NCBI GenBank assembly: GCA_009840575.1
Contig: VXNO01000023.1
Location: 1-34,745, forward strand
DNA: 34,745 nucleotides
Direction: 5' to 3'
Source: Chloroflexota bacterium
GTDB lineage: Bacteria; Chloroflexota; Anaerolineae; Aggregatilineales; Phototrophicaceae
Shown: positions 31,430 through 34,745 of the stretch, in pieces
Layout: each line of letters begins with the position of its first letter
How positions within the stretch are numbered: position 1 is the first letter of the stretch
The notes under the pieces: generated by a model
The model's input: the letters and a program-made list of their open reading frames with translations, nothing else
The model's database searches: none
Told to the model about the DNA's origin: nothing
Made by a program: the position numbers and the translations under genes

Positions 31430-32682
31430 GGCTGCTTGCGAGCCTGCCCCGAGACAGTTTCAAAGACTCGCAACAGTCGCTGGGCGATGCGCGACCAGGC
31501 ATAATCCTGCGCGAGGCGGGCGGCGCTTTCCCCCATCAATTCGGCGCGCGCGGAATCGCTCAGCAGCTCGATGATACAATCCGCCAGCGAGATGGGTTCG
31601 CGCGTCGGGATGTGGTAGCCAGTTTCCCGGTCGCGCACCAGGAATTGCAAGCCGCCCACCTGCGAGGCGATGACCGGCGTGCCCGATGACATGGCTTCCA
31701 GCGCCACCATGCCAAAAGACTCATAATCCGACGGCATGATCACGGCGGTGGCGGCGCGGTAATAGCGCGGCAGTTGTGCTTGCTCTTTGGCACCGACGAA
31801 ACTCACCAGTTGGTCGATGCCGAGCTTGACGCTGAGGCTTTGCAAGCGAATCATCTCGCGGTTGGAGCGGTCGCGCGGGTCGCCGCCGACGATCATGAAA
31901 TGTAAGCGGCGCAGCAAATCGGGCTTGCGCTCCCGCAAGGCATGCAGCGCCTCCAAAATCGTATCGACGGCTTTGAGCGGCTCGATGCGCCCGACGAAGA
32001 GCAGCAGCTCGGTCTCCGTTTTCAGACGCAAAGCCGCGCGCGCAGCCGACCGTGAATCGCTTTGCTGGAAGCGCTCAGGATCCACGCCCGGCGGGATGAC
32101 AATGATCTGGCGGCGCGGGGCACGATACAGCCAACGCAACTGCGCTTGTTCGGCGGGCGTGGCCGCGATGATGCGCGCAGCCGCCTGCTGTACCTGCATC
32201 TCGATGAGCACGCGCTGGTCGGGCTGGTTCAAGGCAGTTTCTTCAATGCGCTGCTTCATCAAGCCCAGCGTGTGATACATATGCACAAAGCGGATGCCCC
32301 AAGCCTCTTTCAGCTTTGCCGCCACCCAGCCGCTCAGCCAGTAGTGGCTGTAGACGAGGCCATAACGCAGGTTCTGCAAGGTGGCAAAAGCGATCAGGCT
32401 GGCGGTGAATTCCGACAGATGAGGAACATGTTGCTCGGGCGATAGCGCTTGGGCAGGTCCTGCTTTCAAATAGATGACGCGCGCATTGTCCCCCAGCGCA
32501 TAGTCGATTTCCGGTTCGTATGGCGAACTGCGGCGCGTGAAAATATCGACTTGAATACCCAGCCGCCCTAGTTCACGCGCTAACTCGCTGATATAGACAT
32601 TCATGCCGCCGGTCTTCGCGCCACCCATAGGTGCCAGCGGGCTGGTGTGCACGGTGATGAAGGCGATGCGCTCTAGCGGCAC
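31426..32682 (-). CDS. GT4-family glycosyltransferase
   Basis: A 418-aa GT-B glycosyltransferase. The N-terminal GGAKTGGMNVYISELARELGRLG is the loop typical of sucrose-phosphate synthase/MshA-like GT4 enzymes. The C-terminal E-x7-E motif reads ESFGMVALEAMSSGTPV and binds the nucleotide-sugar donor. IPPGVDPERF and FVGRIEPLKAVDTILEAL are family hallmarks. Donor and acceptor cannot be told; MshA- or sucrose-synthesis-like roles are the nearest precedents. The start codon is GTG 32682, 8 nt after the acyltransferase stop, so the two genes are probably co-transcribed. No membrane segment is seen. Confidence 0.88.
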   Translation of the reverse strand: MPLERIAFITVHTSPLAPMGGAKTGGMNVYISELARELGRLGIQVDIFTRRSSPYEPEIDYALGDNARVIYLKAGPAQALSPEQHVPHLSEFTASLIAFATLQNLRYGLVYSHYWLSGWVAAKLKEAWGIRFVHMYHTLGLMKQRIEETALNQPDQRVLIEMQVQQAAARIIAATPAEQAQLRWLYRAPRRQIIVIPPGVDPERFQQSDSRSAARAALRLKTETELLLFVGRIEPLKAVDTILEALHALRERKPDLLRRLHFMIVGGDPRDRSNREMIRLQSLSVKLGIDQLVSFVGAKEQAQLPRYYRAATAVIMPSDYESFGMVALEAMSSGTPVIASQVGGLQFLVRDRETGYHIPTREPISLADCIIELLSDSARAELMGESAARLAQDYAWSRIAQRLLRVFETVSGQARKQP

Positions 32683-32690
32683 GGACTTGC

Positions 32691-33695
32691 CTATTCGGCG
32701 CGGATGTTCATCACGGCGGTATCGCGCCCGCCCATGCGATATTTGTAGGCTTCGTCACCGCGCAGGAAGTCAAAATATTGATAACCCTGCTCAATGGCAT
32801 GGCGGATATTGTATGCCAGCAGCACAATGCCCGGGCTGAGCTCGCCAAAGGCATCATGCGCGTGGCCGGAGTTGTAGACCATGACGCGGTCGCCATACAA
32901 GAAATTGATATAACTGGCGGCGGGAATTTCGTCCACAGTCAGGAAGTTTAGCTGCAGCCAGCCGCGCGCTTGCATCAATGGCACGATGGCGCGGAAGAAG
33001 CGCTGGTTGCCCTCGTCCTGCAAGAATTGTTCTTTTTCAGGGTCGCTGGCTGCCATCAATTCTACAAAGGTATCAATCTCGTGGGAAAGATCGTGCCGCC
33101 CATTGACAATATACCAGTCGACTGCGCGTTCGCTGCCTTGGATGCGACGCAGCTTGCGGCGGACTTCGTGACGCTGTTTTTTATCCAGCGAGGCCAGATA
33201 CCCGCGCCAATCGCCCGGCAGGTTGATGACCGGGCAGACTTCCTGCTGCTCGACTGTGACAGCGAAGCCCCGTTCCGCCAGCAAGTTGGGCAAAAGCTGG
33301 CGGGTCGGCGAATCGGCGGGGATATTGCATAGGTCAAGAAAGCCGATGCTGGCGCGCTTGTCTTGCAGATAATCCGCGAATGCCGTCAGCGCCTCTGACA
33401 GATGGTCGCGATCGATGATGAAATCCAAATAATCCGTAACATCCACGCAACCGATGATGCGCGTCGTTTTGCCCCGCGCTGATTCGGTGGTGAAGAGCGG
33501 CGCAATGCCCACAAGCTGCCCGTCTTTGCGGCAAGCCAGGATCAGCAATTCGCCCGGCTGGTAGGCAGCCCACCAGGTCTTTTGCCACTCCCAGGTGTAG
33601 AAGACGCAATCGATCGGCGCGCGCCTCAGCAGAGGATTCCATTCAGCCGCAAGCGCCTCAAAGGCGACGACATCCTGGTAAGCAGTGATCTCCAC
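32691..33695 (-). CDS. GNAT/FemAB-like acyltransferase (CelD/BcsL-type)
   Basis: A 334-aa protein resembling the Acetyltransf_6 (BcsL/CelD) group of double-GNAT proteins. Typical blocks are WNPLLRRAPIDCVFYTWEWQKTWWAAY near the N-terminus, KKQRHEVRRKLRR in the middle and LSPGIVLLAYNIRHAIEQGYQYFDFLRGDEAYKYRMG at the end, given here by positions of about 255-320. Members are thought to acylate or aminoacylate cell-envelope saccharides; the substrate is unknown. The following glycosyltransferase supports an envelope role. GTG 33695 was chosen because AAAGGA lies 6 nt upstream; an in-frame GTG at 33725 has no ribosome site. Confidence 0.8.
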   Translation of the reverse strand: MEITAYQDVVAFEALAAEWNPLLRRAPIDCVFYTWEWQKTWWAAYQPGELLILACRKDGQLVGIAPLFTTESARGKTTRIIGCVDVTDYLDFIIDRDHLSEALTAFADYLQDKRASIGFLDLCNIPADSPTRQLLPNLLAERGFAVTVEQQEVCPVINLPGDWRGYLASLDKKQRHEVRRKLRRIQGSERAVDWYIVNGRHDLSHEIDTFVELMAASDPEKEQFLQDEGNQRFFRAIVPLMQARGWLQLNFLTVDEIPAASYINFLYGDRVMVYNSGHAHDAFGELSPGIVLLAYNIRHAIEQGYQYFDFLRGDEAYKYRMGGRDTAVMNIRAE

Positions 33696-33779
33696 CGCGG
33701 TTCCTTTCTTTGGCTGGGCGGACACTTGTTTGACACAACGGCGCGCCCCTGTCTTACATGCGGCTTTTGGCGAAGCCAG

Positions 33780-34631
33780 CTAACGCGCCTTGGGGGTGGC
33801 TGGGTCGCTGCCCCAATCTTTCCAGGAGCCGTCGTATATGCGCAGATTCTTCGCCCCTAAGACCTCCATCGCCAGCATGCCATAAGTCGCCGAGACGCCG
33901 GAATTGCAATACAGCACGCAGTCTTCAGCATTCAGGTCGATATTGCTGCCTTCCATGACGAGGCGCAGTTCGTCAGCGGGTTTTAAGGTCAGGTCATCAG
34001 CGACTAAAACCGAGCGCGGCAGGTTAATGGCGGTGGGGATGTGCCCGACATGTTTCGCGCGGGAGGCAACGCCGCTGAATTCGCCAGGCGAACGGGTATC
34101 GATCAATTGCATGCCGCCATCCGCGAGGCTCTGCAAAATGTCTTCGGCGGTGGCGATGAGCCGGGGGTTTGCGCGCGCTTGAAAGCCGCCCCGTGGGTAT
34201 TGCGGGATGTCGGCGCTGGTGGTCCGCCCTTCCGCAATCCACTTCGTCCAGCCGCCATCCAGTATCTGCACAGCCTCGTGCCCGTAATAGCGCAGCGCCC
34301 AACGCAACCGCGTCGCGAACATGCCGCCGGCATCATCAGCAATTACCACGCGACTCCGCCCGCTGACGCCCAGCGCCTGCATCAATGCCGAAAAACGCGC
34401 CGGCGAGGCGATGTCGTTGGATGGCGAGCCAGGCTCTACGATATCGACCTGCCAATCCACATAGACCGCGCCAGGGATATGGGCGGCTTCGTAACCGGCG
34501 CGGTCGGAGAGGTAATGCGGCGGCGGCTCGGTCGGCGGCAGCACCTTGCCACGAATCTCGATGATGCGCAGGTCGGTGTCTGTTAGATGGTCTTGCAGCC
34601 AATCGGTCTGTACTAGCGGGGATGTCATCAT
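33780..34631 (-). CDS. Two-domain rhodanese (thiosulfate/3-mercaptopyruvate sulfurtransferase)
   Basis: A 283-aa tandem rhodanese. The N-terminal domain (about residues 1-140; RAGYEAAHIPGAVYVDW, LDGGWTKW) lacks the catalytic Cys. The C-terminal domain carries Cys242 in the loop YCNSGVSATYG, between the CRxGxxx form of thiosulfate sulfurtransferases and the CGSGVTA form of mercaptopyruvate enzymes, so the sulfur donor is not certain. Two consecutive ATGs (34631, 34628) follow AAGGAG; the second has the better 7-nt spacing. A possible -10 TAGAAT lies at 34671-34666 on the minus strand. The next gene starts after an 84-nt gap. Confidence 0.9.
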   Translation of the reverse strand: MMTSPLVQTDWLQDHLTDTDLRIIEIRGKVLPPTEPPPHYLSDRAGYEAAHIPGAVYVDWQVDIVEPGSPSNDIASPARFSALMQALGVSGRSRVVIADDAGGMFATRLRWALRYYGHEAVQILDGGWTKWIAEGRTTSADIPQYPRGGFQARANPRLIATAEDILQSLADGGMQLIDTRSPGEFSGVASRAKHVGHIPTAINLPRSVLVADDLTLKPADELRLVMEGSNIDLNAEDCVLYCNSGVSATYGMLAMEVLGAKNLRIYDGSWKDWGSDPATPKAR

Positions 34632-34689
34632 AACGCTCCTTGGTCTGTTCGCTTGTCATGCGCCTATTCTACCGAGTCCCGATGATGTT

Positions 34690-34713
34690 CCCCCACCCCC
34701 AAACCCCCTCCCC
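34690..34713 (-). promoter_or_regulatory. G-quadruplex-forming tract upstream of the rhodanese gene
   Basis: On the minus strand four G-runs of 4-5 bases separated by loops of 1, 3 and 1 nt (GGGGAGGGGG, TTT, GGGGGTGGGGG). It lies about 20 nt upstream of the possible -10 box of the rhodanese gene. C/G-rich hairpins elsewhere in the window (16733-16762) suggest it may also be part of an intergenic repeat. Confidence 0.45.
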
Positions 34714-34745
34714 GACCGCCAGTGTCTACGCGGCGCAAAATGAGG

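Noticed and set aside
1-34745. CRISPR arrays, tRNA/rRNA genes, transposases, phage or defence genes
   Set aside because: No regularly spaced repeats, no recognisable RNA-gene sequence and no proteins of these classes were seen on either strand.

Overview
The window carries a dense, high-GC bacterial chromosomal segment of about 30 protein genes, nearly all housekeeping. No tRNA, rRNA, CRISPR array, phage gene or transposase was found. The gene content (NuoB/NuoCD/NuoI complex I, a citramalate-plus-leucine operon, VanW-like/beta-lactamase-like cell-wall proteins, Thr/Ala-rich lipoprotein-like segments) looks most like a Chloroflexota (Anaerolineae-like) genome. That placement is an inference from family resemblance and is not proven by the sequence.

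Layout. 1-6.8 kb is signalling and envelope: a truncated Thr/Ala-rich membrane-anchored protein, a large 7-TM/GAF/coiled-coil/HATPase histidine-kinase-like protein, a NUDIX hydrolase coupled to a VanW-like/beta-lactamase-fold protein, a STAS protein and a small membrane protein. 6.8-11.7 kb (minus strand) is one operon, iscX-nuoB-nuoCD-nuoI-mrp: peripheral-arm subunits of complex I bracketed by two Fe-S biogenesis factors, with a consensus promoter just before iscX. 11.8-15.3 kb holds the homoserine branch (thrB, thrC, a cystathionine gamma-synthase/lyase-type gene), followed by murA. 16.9-28.1 kb (minus strand) is a ten-cistron branched-chain amino-acid operon: leader peptide-ilvE-ilvB-ilvN-ilvC-leuA-leuC-leuD-cimA-leuB. 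It is headed by a TTGACA promoter, a 23-residue Leu/Val/Ile-rich leader peptide and a terminator/antiterminator pair, which is a textbook ribosome-mediated attenuator. 28.2-30.9 kb is argG-argH. The right end holds a conserved-looking small orphan, a GT4 glycosyltransferase, a GNAT/FemAB-like acyltransferase and a two-domain rhodanese.

How the genes work together. CimA makes citramalate from pyruvate and acetyl-CoA, and LeuCD and LeuB carry it to 2-oxobutyrate. IlvBN and IlvC then serve both isoleucine and valine, LeuA starts the leucine branch, and IlvE does the final transamination. Only dihydroxyacid dehydratase (ilvD) is missing from the set.

Most notable observations: NuoB and NuoI end in the same, apparently undescribed, basic tail motif (16 of 28 identical, gapless) on Ala/Pro-rich linkers; the BCAA attenuator; three promoters placed so close to the ATG that the mRNAs should be leaderless; a 277-bp element with perfect 18-bp terminal inverted repeats and a solo relative 27 kb away; and two regulators (kinase-like, STAS) that lack the expected phosphoacceptor residue.
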